64,000 nt of DNA. Source: Candidatus Flavonifractor intestinipullorum. GTDB lineage: Bacteria > Bacillota > Clostridia > Oscillospirales > Oscillospiraceae. The DNA lies in contig DWYC01000088.1 in the NCBI GenBank assembly GCA_019118925.1, positions 1 through 64,000 on the forward strand, written 5' to 3'. The position numbers were made by a program, and so were the translations under genes. This document shows, piece after piece, positions 9,670-19,811 of this stretch. The first letter of the stretch is position 1, and each line of letters starts with the position of its first letter. The notes beneath the pieces were generated by a model that saw only the letters and a program-made list of their open reading frames with translations, ran no database searches and had not been told where the DNA came from.

Positions 9670-9700
9670 GGGCGGCGGGGCGTTCCCCGCCCCGCCGCCC
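9670..9700 (+). other. Very GC-rich intercistronic hairpin
   Basis: GGGCGGCGGGGCG-TTC-CCCGCCCCGCCGCCC-like stem between the second and third TasA-like genes. Confidence 0.6.
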
Positions 9701-9814
9701 AAAGGTTTTCCCGGCAAGACTGCCTGTCGGGATTCCCTGCCAAGCGGACGGCCCTCTCCCCAGGGCGGCCCGCTATGACCAAATCTCACGCAGAGAGGAA
9801 AGGCGGTAGACGAC

Positions 9815-10399
9815 ATGAAGAAACGACTTGCGGCCGGCGGCCTTGCGCTGTCGCTGCTGGCGATCCTGGGCATCGGTACCGCGGCCTACTTCGTTGCAGA
9901 TGGGCGGGCGGTGAACGAGATCACCACCGGCACCATCGATCTGACGTTGACCCAGAGCATCAACGGCGCGGTGATCGATACCACCGCACTGGAGGAGATC
10001 ATGCCCGGCGAGACGGTGAACCAGACGGCCGACATCGAGAACGCGGGCAACCATCCCTTCTGGACCCGGGCGCGGTATGAGGTGACCATCACCGCTGCCG
10101 ACGGTACCACGGAGCTGCCCGCCGCGCTGGAGGACGGCACGCCGGTCATCACCTTCGGCGCGGGGGAGGGCTGGCTGGACGGCGGCGACGGCTGGTATTA
10201 CTGCCCGGACATCGTCCCCGTGGGCGAGAGCGTCACTCCCTTCCGCGAGGTGACCTTCGCCGCCGGGGCCGGCAACGAATATCAGGGCTGCGACATTTCC
10301 ATCGCCGTGGACGCCCAGGCGGTCCAGAGCGATAACAATACCCCCGACAGCGGCAGCGTTCTGGAGGTCAAGGGCTGGCCCGAGACCGAGACACCCTAA
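9815..10399 (+). CDS. TasA/camelysin-like secreted protein
   Basis: MKKRLAAGGLALSLLAILGIGTAAYFVADGRAVNEITTGTIDLTLTQ. Confidence 0.75.
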   Translation: MKKRLAAGGLALSLLAILGIGTAAYFVADGRAVNEITTGTIDLTLTQSINGAVIDTTALEEIMPGETVNQTADIENAGNHPFWTRARYEVTITAADGTTELPAALEDGTPVITFGAGEGWLDGGDGWYYCPDIVPVGESVTPFREVTFAAGAGNEYQGCDISIAVDAQAVQSDNNTPDSGSVLEVKGWPETETP

Positions 10400-10420
10400 A
10401 GGAAAGAGGTGTGATGCAGT

Positions 10421-13400
10421 ATGTATAATTGGAAAAAGCGCCTGCTGGCGGCGGCGCTGGCCGGTTGCATGGCCATGGGGCTGATGACGCCCGCGCTGGC
10501 TGTGGAAGTGGATGCGTCCACCTCTCCCACCGAGACGGTGGAGGAGACCACCGCGCCGGTGACGGACGAGACCACGGCCCCCACCGACGAGGTGGACCCC
10601 GGCTTTAGCGTGGACCCCAGCCAGGAGCCCTCTGAGGAGCCCAGCGAGAGCGTGGAGCCCTCGGCGGAGCCTTCCGAAGAGCCCAGCGAGAGCGTGGAGC
10701 CCTCGGCGGAGCCTTCCGAGGAGCCCAGCGAGAGCGTAGAGCCCTCGGCGGAGCCTTCCGAGGAGCCCGGCGAGAGCCCGGAGCCCAGCGCCGAGCCTTC
10801 GGCCGAGCCCTCCCTGCCCCCCGAGGTGGAGATCCCCGAGGAGAGCATCCCCCTGGACCCCGGCTTTGAGGTGCCCGACTACGGCAGCATGACCACCGAG
10901 GAGCTCTATGAGGCGCTGCAGTCCTTCGGCGGCGACGCCGCCCTGGAAGAGGCGTTCTATGCCCTCCTGACCGAGGAGCAGATCGCCGCCCTGGAGGCGT
11001 ACATTCAGGAGCAGGAGGAGCAGGCCCTGGAGGCGGAGTACCCCGCCATCCCCGCCCAGTCCGCCACCGATGAGGCCAACGGCGTCACGGTGACGGTGTC
11101 GGCGCCGGCCGGCGCGTTCCCGGCGGGGACCGAGCTGACCATTGAGCTCGTTCAGACCCCCAACCCCCTGACTCGCATGTTCACCCAGGACCAGAAGGCC
11201 ATGGTGGACGAGGCTGTGGCCGAAGCCTTGGCGGAAGAGCCCGCCGAGCCGCAGCAGTCGGTGGCCTTCGACATCACCTTCCGGCTCGACGGCGCGGAGG
11301 TGCAGCCCCGGGAGGGCTACACCGTCAGCGTGACCTTCGATGTGGAGAGCGCCAGCGCCCTTCTGGACGGCGCCGACCAGCTCCAGGTGTTCCACGTGGA
11401 CGGCGACGCCGTGGCCGAGGCCGTGGGCGAGGCCGTCGCGGTGGACCCCGAGGCCGACACCCAGCAGATCGCCGTGGAGGCCGAGCAGTTCTCCATCTAT
11501 GCCCTGACTGCGGCGGTCACACCGAGAGCAAGCTATGAGGTCAATTTGGCTGATCTAAATGGCATGACGTTCCAGGTCGGCGATGTAATTGAGGTAACTG
11601 CCCAAGAAGAGAATCGATATCAGTGGAACGTCACTTCTGGTAGAGACTGCGTAACAGTTCAATCTTTGCCGGATACAAACACCGGTGGATGGTGGCCTAC
11701 CTACTATAAACATTGGCAGATCACCATGAATGAGCCGGGAAGTGTAACCGTTCAGTACGGATATACTGACTGGTGGGGGTGGCATGGTACTCAAGCCACG
11801 TTTACGATTGAGGAACCGGTCCCCGCCGGTCCTCTGACCATTGAAGATCAGATCAACCGGAACGGCAGCCTGATTCCGGTGCTGAACCGTGACGAAGCGG
11901 GCGTCCCGGCAGATGCTGAAGTCACCTACCGCTGGTACAGAGCGGAGAACAACGGCAGTGCCCCCGCATTTAAGGAGTGCGCGGAGGTGACGGGCGATGC
12001 GCTGGATACTCAGTACGCTCCTGAAAACGGCGTCAACGTAGCTGTGGACCAGGGCGGCAAGTACTGGTACTATGTGACCGCCACCTATACTACAGATGCG
12101 GGTGGTGCAGAACAGACGCTCCGCTCTGCACCCTACTGGGTGCCCTACTCCAATGAGCTGGAGAACGGTGGATTTGAGGATCCAGATACCAGTGAGTATG
12201 GCTATGGTTGGAGTGTACAGTTCAACCAGAATGAAGAGTTCCTTCTCAATCCGTCCAGTGCCGCAGATCATACCGCCCTGTGGTGGAAATCCACTGGCGA
12301 AGGATACAGCCAAACCAACGGGACCGTCCATATTGAGTATGTGGCCCCGGATAAGGGAGATCCTACGAGCGAGTTCAGCGCCAGATGGGGCGCGGGTACG
12401 CCTACAAGCCCGAACGCAACCGGCAGCGATCAGTATGCAGAGCTGAACTGCGAGGCATTTGGCGCACTCTATCAGGACGTGCTGACAGCCCCCGGTGCAG
12501 AGCTCTATTGGAGCCTGTCGCACCGCGGCCGAGAAGGCGTAGACGAAATGGCTGTGGTAATTATGCCCGCCTCTGAAGCACGGAATATTACCACACAGTC
12601 GCAGCTGGAGCAGGTACTGACTAATCCGGGAAAGTATAACGCGGCTGTGACTTATATTAAGAGCGATGCGGATGCGTGGCACTCCTACTCCAGTACGATG
12701 GACATGGCAGACAGCGAGGGGGCGTATGACCGGAACACGAATATCGCGTATAACGCCACGCCGGATATGTTCAACGCGGACGGCTCCTATAAGGGAAGCG
12801 GTGAGTATCTGACCCGGTTCTTCTTTGTCGCAGTCAACACATTCACAGGGGATCCTACGGTCGGCAACCTGATTGACGAGGTCAGCTTCTCCGACGATCT
12901 GTCCTATACCATTAACTATTATCTGGGTGATGCTTCTACTCCTGACCGGACGGAGCACGACAGTGCAGATCCCTTTACCCGGGTGACTGCGGATGTGAGT
13001 AGCTATCTGGGTGAGGGCTGGACAGTTGAGCGTACTGAGATCGACGGGGAGGATGCGAATGGCAGTTTGCAGATGCTCCTGACTGCCAGCGGGATGACAC
13101 TGAATGTGTACCTGATTCAGGGCGGCATCACGGTCGTGAAGCAAGTCGCGGGCGTGACATTGACCGGGAGCTACACGGCAAACTTTGCGCTGTACGAAGA
13201 TAATAATGGCAGCGTAGGGAGTCAGGTAGCAAAGGCAAGCGTCACCGTCAACTCGGGGACGGGCGCAGGCAGTGTAGTCTTTACGGACATGAAGGGAGAG
13301 CGGTTCATTCCCGAAATAAGTGCCACCTACTATATCTGTGAAACTTCCACATTGCCAGTGGATGGGTACAGCCTGACCTCTACGACGTATGACGGTGCGC

Positions 13401-14014
13401 CGGCCACGGACGGTTATTACCAATTTAGTGTTAATCAGAACGGCGTAGCCTCCATCACGGTGGTCAACACCTACACGGAGAAGCCCAAGTTCGGCAGCCT
13501 GACCATCATCAAGGAGGTAGCGGGTACGGACCCCATCGAGCAGAGCTTCATCTTCACGGTGACCAGCCCGGACGGCTTCTCCATGAGCGTCGTCATGAGC
13601 CCGGAGGACTTCGGCTCGGAGCGCAGCTGCAGTGTTACCATCACGAACCTCCCGGTGGGTTCGTATACCGTGACCGAGGACACCGGCTGGTCTTGGAAGT
13701 ATGAGTGTACTAGCCAATCGTCCCAAGAAGTTGAAATCAGCGCGGAAAATCTTAATCCGACGGTAGAATTTACTAACAAGGATAAGGGGAGCTCGTGGCT
13801 GGGCGGCACGGACATTGTGGAGAACGTGTTTGACAAAGTGAGTAGCGATTCCGGTGCGCAGGTGACCCCTGCGGCCAACACGGACGCCAACGTGACGCCG
13901 CTGCCCACGGCCCCCAAGGACCCCGAGGAGGACCAGGGCGACAAGAACAACAACACCGAACCCGACCCCGGCGAGGAGGCCATGACCCAGGAGGGAGGCG
14001 AGAGCAATGTTTGA
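10421..14014 (+). CDS. Large secreted surface protein with EPS(E/A)-repeat linker and C-terminal Cna-B/SpaA-like (prealbumin-like) domains
   Basis: Classical signal peptide ending TPALA, EEPSESVEPSAEPS repeats, and domains such as GSLTIIKEVAGTDPIEQSFIFTVTS...LPVGSYTVTEDTGW. No LPxTG seen. Confidence 0.75.
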   Translation: MYNWKKRLLAAALAGCMAMGLMTPALAVEVDASTSPTETVEETTAPVTDETTAPTDEVDPGFSVDPSQEPSEEPSESVEPSAEPSEEPSESVEPSAEPSEEPSESVEPSAEPSEEPGESPEPSAEPSAEPSLPPEVEIPEESIPLDPGFEVPDYGSMTTEELYEALQSFGGDAALEEAFYALLTEEQIAALEAYIQEQEEQALEAEYPAIPAQSATDEANGVTVTVSAPAGAFPAGTELTIELVQTPNPLTRMFTQDQKAMVDEAVAEALAEEPAEPQQSVAFDITFRLDGAEVQPREGYTVSVTFDVESASALLDGADQLQVFHVDGDAVAEAVGEAVAVDPEADTQQIAVEAEQFSIYALTAAVTPRASYEVNLADLNGMTFQVGDVIEVTAQEENRYQWNVTSGRDCVTVQSLPDTNTGGWWPTYYKHWQITMNEPGSVTVQYGYTDWWGWHGTQATFTIEEPVPAGPLTIEDQINRNGSLIPVLNRDEAGVPADAEVTYRWYRAENNGSAPAFKECAEVTGDALDTQYAPENGVNVAVDQGGKYWYYVTATYTTDAGGAEQTLRSAPYWVPYSNELENGGFEDPDTSEYGYGWSVQFNQNEEFLLNPSSAADHTALWWKSTGEGYSQTNGTVHIEYVAPDKGDPTSEFSARWGAGTPTSPNATGSDQYAELNCEAFGALYQDVLTAPGAELYWSLSHRGREGVDEMAVVIMPASEARNITTQSQLEQVLTNPGKYNAAVTYIKSDADAWHSYSSTMDMADSEGAYDRNTNIAYNATPDMFNADGSYKGSGEYLTRFFFVAVNTFTGDPTVGNLIDEVSFSDDLSYTINYYLGDASTPDRTEHDSADPFTRVTADVSSYLGEGWTVERTEIDGEDANGSLQMLLTASGMTLNVYLIQGGITVVKQVAGVTLTGSYTANFALYEDNNGSVGSQVAKASVTVNSGTGAGSVVFTDMKGERFIPEISATYYICETSTLPVDGYSLTSTTYDGAPATDGYYQFSVNQNGVASITVVNTYTEKPKFGSLTIIKEVAGTDPIEQSFIFTVTSPDGFSMSVVMSPEDFGSERSCSVTITNLPVGSYTVTEDTGWSWKYECTSQSSQEVEISAENLNPTVEFTNKDKGSSWLGGTDIVENVFDKVSSDSGAQVTPAANTDANVTPLPTAPKDPEEDQGDKNNNTEPDPGEEAMTQEGGESNV
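10634..10801 (+). repeat. 42-bp in-frame tandem repeat (3 near-perfect plus 1 degenerate unit)
   Basis: GAGGAGCCCAGCGAGAGCGTGGAGCCCTCGGCGGAGCCTTCC units at 10634, 10676, 10718, and a degenerate one at 10760 (EEPSESVEPSAEPS). Confidence 0.9.
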
Positions 14015-14627
14015 CCGGAAGAAATATGAAGGCAAGCGTGCCCTGCGCCGCTGGCCCAAGTGGCTGCCCGCGGCGGCGGCGGTAGCGCTGATCGCCACGC
14101 TGGCGGTGGGCGGAACCCTGGCCTGGCTGTCGGCCTACACCCAACCGGTGAAGAACACCTTCGTCATGGGCACGGTTCCCCCGCAGGTAACGGAGAGCTT
14201 TAATCAGAAAGTTAAAGAAGACGTCAAAGTTACCAACCATGGCAACATCCCCGCGTACATCCGCGTGGCGCTGGTCTGCACCTGGCAGGATGACAGCAGA
14301 AATGTAGTAGGCGAGCCCGCCAGCCTGGACGACCTTATCATCGACTGGGGAACAGAAGGCGGCTCTGAAACTGCTGAAGCTCCCGGAAACGGTTGGATCA
14401 AAATCGGTGACTACTACTACTACACCCAGCCGGTAGCGGCGGGAGATACTACGTTTAACCTGATTGACTCGGCGAGGGTCAAAGATGATGCGGCCACCAA
14501 TGGCTATCACATGAATCTCCAGGTCATCGCCGACTCCATCCAGGCGAACCCCACCAGCGTGGTCCAAAGCCAGTGGGGCGTTATGGTAGATGAGAACGGT
14601 GCAATTACCGGCTCTACTAACAACTAA
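14007..14627 (+). CDS. TasA/camelysin-like SipW-dependent secreted protein
   Basis: ALRRWPKWLPAAAAVALIATLAVGGTLAWLSAYTQPVKNTFVMGTV; ATG overlaps upstream stop (ATGTTTGA). Confidence 0.75.
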   Translation: MFDRKKYEGKRALRRWPKWLPAAAAVALIATLAVGGTLAWLSAYTQPVKNTFVMGTVPPQVTESFNQKVKEDVKVTNHGNIPAYIRVALVCTWQDDSRNVVGEPASLDDLIIDWGTEGGSETAEAPGNGWIKIGDYYYYTQPVAAGDTTFNLIDSARVKDDAATNGYHMNLQVIADSIQANPTSVVQSQWGVMVDENGAITGSTNN

Positions 14628-14641
14628 GGAGGTGACTGACG

Positions 14642-16150
14642 ATGAAAAAACATACCCTTCGCGCACTGATGGCGGGAGGCGTGGCCGCGGCTCTGCTGTG
14701 CGGCATCGTCGCGGTCACCGCCCTGGCGGACGGCAACGTCCCCACCGTGACCTATGATCACGCCAACCGGCAGTTCGTGTTTACCAACTTCAATGACGAC
14801 TACATCACCGACGGCGACGGGGCGAAGTACCCCAACCTGTTTCAGGCCATGGACGGCGGCGACGGCAACGGCCTGATGCCCGGCGACACGGTCACTCAGG
14901 AAATCCACGTCACCACCAGCGGCATGGGCTCCGGCTCGGTGATCCTGACCCTGCGGGCGGAGCCCACCGCCGACGCCGACGCCAACGCCGACTATGAAAA
15001 GCTCCTCTCCGCCACCGGTGAGGACGAGGACGGCGACGGCCAGCCCGACGGCGTGACCCTCACCGTCCGGGAGAAGAACGGCGCCACCATGACCGACATG
15101 AACGGCAACGTGGTGGAGGAGATCTCCGGCTCCCTGGGCGAGGGCGTCACTCTGGGCCGCCTCTACCGGGGCGACAGCCTGGATCTGATGGTCACGCTGA
15201 ACATCCCCGTGACCGTAGGCAATGAGCTCCAGGGCCTGGAGGCCCAGGTGGGCTGGGTCTTTACCGCCGACTACCGCTCCGGCGGCGGCGGGACCGATCC
15301 GGATCCCGATCCCAGCAATTCCGGCGGCGGCGGGACGGACATCCCCGAGGAGAGCACGCCTCTGGGTCCGCTGCCCGATCTGGAGCGGGGCGACCACTTT
15401 GCCTACATCGTGGGCCGTGACGACGGTCTGGTCCACCCCGAGGCCGAGATCACCCGCGCCGAGGTGGGCACCATCTTCTTCCGCCTGCTGACCGAGGAGT
15501 CCCGGAACCAGTTCTGGGCCACCACCAACCCCTACACCGACGTCCCCTCGGACGCCTGGTTCAACAAGGCCATCTCCACCCTGACCAACGCGGGTATCAT
15601 CTACGGCCGCGGCGCGGGCATCTTTGACCCCGACGCCTCCATCACCCGTGCGGAGTTTGCCGCCATGGCCGTCCGGTTCTTCGGCGGCGGCTACGAGGGC
15701 GAGGACCTGTTCAGTGACATCGACGGCCACTGGGCCCAGGATGCCATCAACCAGGCCGCCAACCAGGGTATCGTCAGCGGCTATCCCGACGGCACCTTCC
15801 GGCCCGACAACAACATCACCCGTTCGGAGGCCATCTCCATCATCAACCGGGTGCTGGACCGCCGGCCCGAGAAGGACCACCTGCTGGCCGAGGAGGATAT
15901 GATCACCTGGCCCGACAACATGGACACCTCCACCTGGTACTACGCGGACATCCAGGAGGCCACCAACTCCCACGACTACGATCCCTCGGAGGAGCGGGAC
16001 GAGGAAGGCAACCAGTACGAGATCTGGACCGGTTCGCTGCCCGTGCGTGACTGGATCACGCTGGAGCGCGCCTGGACCAACTCCAACGAGTCCGTCAACC
16101 CCGGTGACGTCATGTTCGTCACCTCCCGGGAGAGCGCGGTTATCCGTTAA
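14642..16150 (+). CDS. S-layer homology (SLH) domain protein with TasA-like N-terminal region
   Basis: SLH motifs AEITRAEVGTIFFRLL, YTDVPSDAWFNKAISTLTNAGIIYGRGAGIFDPDASITRAEFAAM, FSDIDGHWAQDAINQAANQGIVSGYPDGTFRPDNNITRSEA. Confidence 0.85.
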   Translation: MKKHTLRALMAGGVAAALLCGIVAVTALADGNVPTVTYDHANRQFVFTNFNDDYITDGDGAKYPNLFQAMDGGDGNGLMPGDTVTQEIHVTTSGMGSGSVILTLRAEPTADADANADYEKLLSATGEDEDGDGQPDGVTLTVREKNGATMTDMNGNVVEEISGSLGEGVTLGRLYRGDSLDLMVTLNIPVTVGNELQGLEAQVGWVFTADYRSGGGGTDPDPDPSNSGGGGTDIPEESTPLGPLPDLERGDHFAYIVGRDDGLVHPEAEITRAEVGTIFFRLLTEESRNQFWATTNPYTDVPSDAWFNKAISTLTNAGIIYGRGAGIFDPDASITRAEFAAMAVRFFGGGYEGEDLFSDIDGHWAQDAINQAANQGIVSGYPDGTFRPDNNITRSEAISIINRVLDRRPEKDHLLAEEDMITWPDNMDTSTWYYADIQEATNSHDYDPSEERDEEGNQYEIWTGSLPVRDWITLERAWTNSNESVNPGDVMFVTSRESAVIR

Positions 16151-16174
16151 GCGCACACTTCCGGAACCCAGAGA

Positions 16175-16214
16175 AAAACAGGGGCCGCAGCCATATGGCT
16201 GCGGCCCCTGTTTT
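16175..16214. terminator. Bidirectional intrinsic terminator
   Basis: AAAACAGGGGCCGCAGCCATATGGCTGCGGCCCCTGTTTT. Confidence 0.9.
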
Positions 16215-16223
16215 GCGCCCATT

Positions 16224-16907
16224 TCAGTCATTCCAGCGCAGCGTTTTGAGAAATACTTTCTGCTCCGGGGTGATGCGGCAGCTCTCCACCGCCTTCTGAA
16301 TGGTCTTGTTGTGGACCCAGCGATCCAGCCGCCGCTGCTCCAGATAGGGGAGAGCGGCCGCCCACTGCTTGGCCAGGGCGGTGGCGAAGTACCAGGCGAG
16401 CATCATGTTCACATAGTACGCCCCGGAGCGCACCCCGGCGGCCCAGTCCAGGTAGTCCGGCCGGAAGTCCGCCTCCAGGTACTCCCGCATCAGCACGCCC
16501 AGGCCGAAGCGGACCGTGTAGGTGTCTCCCGTGTCCAGCCAGGCCCGGACCCGGCCGGGGAGCTGGGGCGGACGGGTATGGAAGGCGCGGGGACTGAGAA
16601 GGTCGCAGGTGGCCCAGTTGTCCACATGGGGGAGGAAGGCCTCCAGAGCGTCTACCACGGCGCCATAGTCCCGCAGGGCGGAGAGGAGCAGGCCGTGGAG
16701 GTTGTCCTCCTCGTAATAGGCGTGGGGCAGGCTCTGGAGAAAGGCGGCGGCCTCCGGGGTCCCCTGGAGGTCCCTGGCCAGCCGCCGCAGGGCGGGCGTA
16801 CGCACGCCGATGACCCGGGCCGGGTCCACGGTGGGCATGAGCTTGCACTGAAAGGCACGGTAGGCCGGGTCCTGGAGGGCGAAGAGGGCCTCTTGGATGG
16901 GGGTCAT
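16224..16907 (-). CDS. DNA alkylation repair protein (AlkD-like HEAT-repeat family)
   Basis: VIGVRTPALRRLARDL, HAYYEEDNLHGLLLS, FLPHVDNWATCDLLSPR, YVNMMLAWYFATALAKQW. Confidence 0.85.
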   Translation of the reverse strand: MTPIQEALFALQDPAYRAFQCKLMPTVDPARVIGVRTPALRRLARDLQGTPEAAAFLQSLPHAYYEEDNLHGLLLSALRDYGAVVDALEAFLPHVDNWATCDLLSPRAFHTRPPQLPGRVRAWLDTGDTYTVRFGLGVLMREYLEADFRPDYLDWAAGVRSGAYYVNMMLAWYFATALAKQWAAALPYLEQRRLDRWVHNKTIQKAVESCRITPEQKVFLKTLRWND

Positions 16908-16976
16908 AGCATCTGCCTCCTTGTTGAAAAACAAGGGGACGGACCGCAGGGTCCGTCCCGGTTGGATTGGATTGAT

Positions 16977-17975
16977 TTACGCGCGCTCGTCCAGCTCCTG
17001 GAAGCGGTGACAGAGGACGTGGTGGCCCTCCTCCGCCTCCACCCACTGGGGAACCTGGGCGCAGGCCTCCTGGGCGTAGGGACAGCGGGTGCGGAAGCGG
17101 CAGCCCGAGGGGGGATCGGCGGGGCTGGGGATGTCGCCCTCCAGAAGGATGCGGTCCCGCCGGCCGAAATTGCCCACCTGGGGCGCGGCGGAGAGGAGCG
17201 CCTTGGTATAGGGGTGCAGGGGGTGGTTGAAGATGGTCTCGGTGTCGCCCAGCTCCACCATCTGACCCAGGTACATGATGGCCACCCGGTCGCACAGATA
17301 CTCCACCACGCTCAGGTCGTGGCTGATGAAGAGGTAGGTGAGGCCCAGCTTTTCCTGCAATTCCCGCAGGAGGTTCAAAATTTGGGCCCGGACCGACACG
17401 TCCAGGGCGGAGACCGGCTCGTCACAGATGATGAGCTTGGGCTGGGTAGCCAGAGCCCGGGCGATGACGATGCGCTGGCGCTGGCCGCCGGAGAACTCAT
17501 GGGGGTAGCGGTTCATGTGGGTCTCGTTGAGGCCCACCATCTGCAAGAGCTCCTTGACCCGGGCCTCCCGCTCGCCGGGGCCGGTGTAGAGCCCCCGGAT
17601 GCGCATGGGCTCCTCAATGATCTGCCGCACGGTCATGCGGGGGTGCAGGGAGCTGTAGGGGTCCTGAAAGACGATCTGCATATCCTTGCGCAGGGCGCGC
17701 AGCTGATGCTTGTTCTGAGCCATGAGGTCGGTTCCGTCAAAGGTGATGGCGCCGCTGGTGGGCTCAATGAGCCGCAGCACCGTACGGGCGAGGGTGGTCT
17801 TGCCGCAGCCCGACTCCCCGACGAGCCCCAGCGTCTCCCCCTCGTAGAGGCGGAAGCTCACGTGGTTGACGGCCTGGACATAGCGCTTCTCCTCAAAGAA
17901 CCAGCCTTTGATGGGGAACCACTTGCACACGTCGTCCGCCTGAAGCAGGACCTTGCGGGCGGTGTTTTCAGCCAT
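16977..17975 (-). CDS. Oligopeptide/dipeptide ABC transporter ATP-binding protein (OppF/DppF-like)
   Basis: [32 protein letters not shown] class motif, C-terminal Cys-rich oligopeptide_HPY-type region. Confidence 0.93.
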   Translation of the reverse strand: MAENTARKVLLQADDVCKWFPIKGWFFEEKRYVQAVNHVSFRLYEGETLGLVGESGCGKTTLARTVLRLIEPTSGAITFDGTDLMAQNKHQLRALRKDMQIVFQDPYSSLHPRMTVRQIIEEPMRIRGLYTGPGEREARVKELLQMVGLNETHMNRYPHEFSGGQRQRIVIARALATQPKLIICDEPVSALDVSVRAQILNLLRELQEKLGLTYLFISHDLSVVEYLCDRVAIMYLGQMVELGDTETIFNHPLHPYTKALLSAAPQVGNFGRRDRILLEGDIPSPADPPSGCRFRTRCPYAQEACAQVPQWVEAEEGHHVLCHRFQELDERA

Positions 17976-18949
17976 TACTTAGCCACCTCCTCATAGCGGA
18001 AACAGCGGACGGCGTGACCGCTGCCCATGTCGTAGAGCGGGGGCTTGGCGCGATTGCACCGCTCGGTGGCGTAGGGGCAGCGGGGGGCGAACACGCACCC
18101 CTTGGGGAAATCCAGCGCGGAGGGTACCGAGCCGGGGATCACATGGAGCTTCTCCCGGCTGCCCCGCTGGGGCAGAGAGGCCTTCAGCCCCTGGGTATAG
18201 GGGTGGAGGGGCTCGGTAAAGACGGCGGCGGTGGGGCCCTCCTCCATCACGTCCCCGCAGTAGAGCACCAGGGTGCGGCTGCACAGCTCGCTGACCACCC
18301 CCAGGTCGTGGGTGATGAAGGCGATGGCGGTGCCCAGCTCGTCCCGGAGCTTGCACATCAGGTCCAGGACCTGGGCCTGGATGGTTACGTCCAGGGCGGT
18401 GGTGGGCTCGTCGGCGATGAGCAGCTCCGGCCGGCAGGCCAGGGCCATGGCGATCATCACCCGCTGGCGCAGGCCGCCCGAGAGCTCATAGGGGTAGCAG
18501 TCCACCCGTTTTTCGGGCATGGGCACGTTGACCATGCGCAGGGCCTCGATGGACTTCTCCCGGGCCTCCTTTTTATTGAGGCCCTGATGGAGGCGAAAGA
18601 CCTCCATGAGCTGGTGCCCCACGGTAAAGACCGGATTGAGAGAGGTCATGGGCTCCTGAAAGATCATGGACACCCGGTTGCCCCGGATGTGGCGGAAGTC
18701 CTTCATGGGCATATCCAGCAGGCTCTCGCCGTCAAGCTCGATGCGGCCGGAGACCCTGGCGTTCTTCTGGGTCAGGCGCATGATGGCCAGGGCCGTCATG
18801 CTCTTGCCGCAGCCCGACTCGCCCACGATGCCCAGGGTCTCCCCCTTGTGGATATCGAAGGTCAGGCCGTGGAGGATGTCCAGGGTGGCGGTGTCGGTCT
18901 CGATGGAGACATGCAGGTCCTCTACATGCAATGCGATGTCGTTGTTCAT
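17975..18949 (-). CDS. Oligopeptide/dipeptide ABC transporter ATP-binding protein (OppD/DppD-like)
   Basis: [48 protein letters not shown]. Confidence 0.93.
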   Translation of the reverse strand: MNNDIALHVEDLHVSIETDTATLDILHGLTFDIHKGETLGIVGESGCGKSMTALAIMRLTQKNARVSGRIELDGESLLDMPMKDFRHIRGNRVSMIFQEPMTSLNPVFTVGHQLMEVFRLHQGLNKKEAREKSIEALRMVNVPMPEKRVDCYPYELSGGLRQRVMIAMALACRPELLIADEPTTALDVTIQAQVLDLMCKLRDELGTAIAFITHDLGVVSELCSRTLVLYCGDVMEEGPTAAVFTEPLHPYTQGLKASLPQRGSREKLHVIPGSVPSALDFPKGCVFAPRCPYATERCNRAKPPLYDMGSGHAVRCFRYEEVAK

Positions 18950-18962
18950 GCTTCCGCCTCCC

Positions 18963-19796
18963 TTACTTCATTTTGGGGTCCAACAGGTCCCGCAGGCCGT
19001 CGCCCAGGATGCTGATGCTCAGCACCGTCACCACAATGGCGAGGCCGGGGTAGATGGCCATATAGGGGTGGGTGATGACAAAATCCTTGGCCACGCTGAG
19101 AATGCCGCCCCAGGTGGGGACATTGGGGTCCACGCCCACGCCCAGGAAGCTCAGGGACGCCTCGGTGAGGATGGCGCTGGCCATGGTGGTGGTGAACCGG
19201 ATGATGAGGGGCGAGACGCACAGGGGCAGGATGTACTTGAACATAATGCGCGCGTCGGTGGCGCCCATGGCCCGGGCGCTCTCCACATGCTCGCTCTCCT
19301 TGATGGAGAGGACCTGGCTGCGGACGATACGGGCCACGCTGGGGGTGCCCACGATGGCCAGGGCGGTGATGACCTTGTCCACGCCGTTGCCGAAGATACA
19401 CGCGAGAGTCAGGGCCAGCAACATCTCCGGAAAAGCGGAGACGCCCTCCAGCACCCGCATGACGATCTTGTCCAGGGTCTTATAGTAGCCCATCAGCAGG
19501 CCCAGCACAATGCCGCCGGCGGTGGACACCACCGCCACCAGCACGCCCACCAGCAGGGAGATCCGGGCCCCGTAGAGCACCCGGGAGAAGATATCCCGGC
19601 CGAAGCGGTCGGTGCCCATAAAGTGGACCGAGCTGGGGAACTGGTTCTGATCCAGGGGATTGAGGGCGTTGGGGTCGTAAGTGGTGATGAGGGGAGCGGC
19701 GATGGAGATGAGGATGATGGCGGCCAGTACGCCGCCGCCGAGCAGAATCCGGCCGTATTTCCGCAGGAAGGCGGAGAGAGTCATTTTGTGTTGCAT
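18963..19796 (-). CDS. Peptide ABC transporter permease (DppC-like)
   Basis: HFMGTDRFGRDIFSRVLYGARISLLVG and EASLSFLGVGVDPNVPTWGGIL. Confidence 0.93.
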   Translation of the reverse strand: MQHKMTLSAFLRKYGRILLGGGVLAAIILISIAAPLITTYDPNALNPLDQNQFPSSVHFMGTDRFGRDIFSRVLYGARISLLVGVLVAVVSTAGGIVLGLLMGYYKTLDKIVMRVLEGVSAFPEMLLALTLACIFGNGVDKVITALAIVGTPSVARIVRSQVLSIKESEHVESARAMGATDARIMFKYILPLCVSPLIIRFTTTMASAILTEASLSFLGVGVDPNVPTWGGILSVAKDFVITHPYMAIYPGLAIVVTVLSISILGDGLRDLLDPKMK

Positions 19797-19811
19797 TGCT
19801 TCTCCTCCCCG

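Noticed and set aside
11555-14098. 847-aa minus-strand ORF opposite the large surface protein
   Set aside because: No domain-like character; the plus-strand ORF has a signal peptide, repeats and Cna-B-like domains.
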